DNA from: a virus | DNA: 38,419 nt | IMG/VR virus record: IMGVR_UViG_3300004457_000063 | Span: 1-38,419 of that record | Direction: 5' to 3' (one strand) | In this document: positions 38,272-38,419 of the stretch, piece after piece | Layout of the letters: every line of letters starts with the position of its first letter | Position numbering within the stretch: the stretch's first letter is position 1 | Program-made: the position numbers and the translations under genes | Notes under the pieces: model-generated | What the model saw: only the letters and a program-made list of their open reading frames with translations | What the model was told of the DNA's origin: nothing | Databases searched by the model: none

Positions 38272-38388
38272 TTGTACGTTCGGTTTTTTTGGGCTATCTT
38301 TAATTAGCCCCGCAACGTACTGGCTTCCAAATTCTTGTGCAATTTTTGCACTTTTTATACTGTACCGTATGGTTTTAACCCCCTTACA
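38272..38388 (-). promoter_or_regulatory. right-end site cluster (R sites)
   Basis: TGTACCGTATGGTTTT at 38361-38376 (core 38364-38373) and TTGTACGTTCGGTTTTTT at 38273-38290 (one base short of the full dyad) are inverted copies of the left-end motif, facing the other way as expected for terminal inverted repeats. A hairpin (GGGCTA 38291-38296 with TAGCCC 38305-38310) lies between. The likely terminal CA is at 38387-38388 (TTACA), but no target-site duplication supports it. The 31 nt beyond it are treated as flank. Confidence 0.5.
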
Positions 38389-38419
38389 CCGCTGCTACCA
38401 ATATGACCAGTATCAAATG

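Noticed and set aside
149-38388. Exact attL/attR with 5-bp target duplication
   Set aside because: Several TG and CA candidates were tried at both ends and no matching 5-bp direct repeat was found, so the ends are given only as clusters.

Overview
The window is an almost complete Mu-like (transposable, contractile-tailed) prophage in a member of the Bacteroidota. Mu-type genes are a DDE transposase A (35171-37156), the target-capture ATPase B (34118-35008), Gam (30739-31254), a GemA-like protein (31484-31903), a divergent cI/Ner-like control region (37389-38211), and homologues of the Mu head, baseplate and tail proteins. The host assignment rests on A/T-rich start contexts without Shine-Dalgarno sequences, a TAnnTTTG-type promoter box, Bacteroidota-style lipoproteins and DUF families typical of that phylum. 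No target-site duplication could be fixed, so the exact ends are inferred from the end-site clusters (about 149-256 and 38272-38388).

Layout. (1) 149-256: left-end cluster of three ACCGNNCGGTAC dyads, the first two 22 bp apart. (2) 259-857: a lipoprotein moron with its own promoter box, behind a bidirectional terminator. (3) 879-19787, minus strand: the left late arm, read in transcription order as prohead protease/scaffold, major capsid, holin, spanin, amidase, small coiled-coil protein, sheath, tube, tail chaperone with frameshift, tape measure, tail hub and spike, baseplate, tail fibres and beta-helix tailspikes. (4) 19788-19955: divergent late control region. (5) 19956-26141, plus strand: the right late arm, with small and large terminase, gp36-like protein, portal, MuF-like head protein, and gpG-like and gp37-like proteins, ended by a strong bidirectional terminator (26141-26174). 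(6) 26173-37670, minus strand: a long early operon of about 25 mostly small overlapping genes (HTH/Ner, A, B, ATPase, Gam, GemA, DUF4406, ASCH-like, DnaA-like and others), interrupted by a 357-nt non-coding interval with a highly structured RNA candidate. (7) 37747-38211, plus strand: repressor. (8) 38272-38388: right-end cluster.

How it works together (inference): the repressor and the Ner-like protein would control the early operon through the dyad sites, which occur only at the two phage ends and in the early region. Four of the six early sites lie 3-4 nt upstream of an ATG, which recalls intergenic stoperators. A and B drive replicative transposition with the end sites as substrate. The small HTH protein at the end of the early operon is a candidate activator of the two divergent late arms.

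The strongest new observations are: a textbook -1 frameshift signal (T TTT TTC, 5-nt spacer, 11-bp stem) that would fuse the portal to the MuF-like protein, which has no ordinary start codon; a roughly 260-nt RNA candidate with an H-type pseudoknot and a tRNA-like T-arm; the dispersed dyads; and a spanin whose C-terminal membrane segment lies in the -1 frame after a run of nine A.
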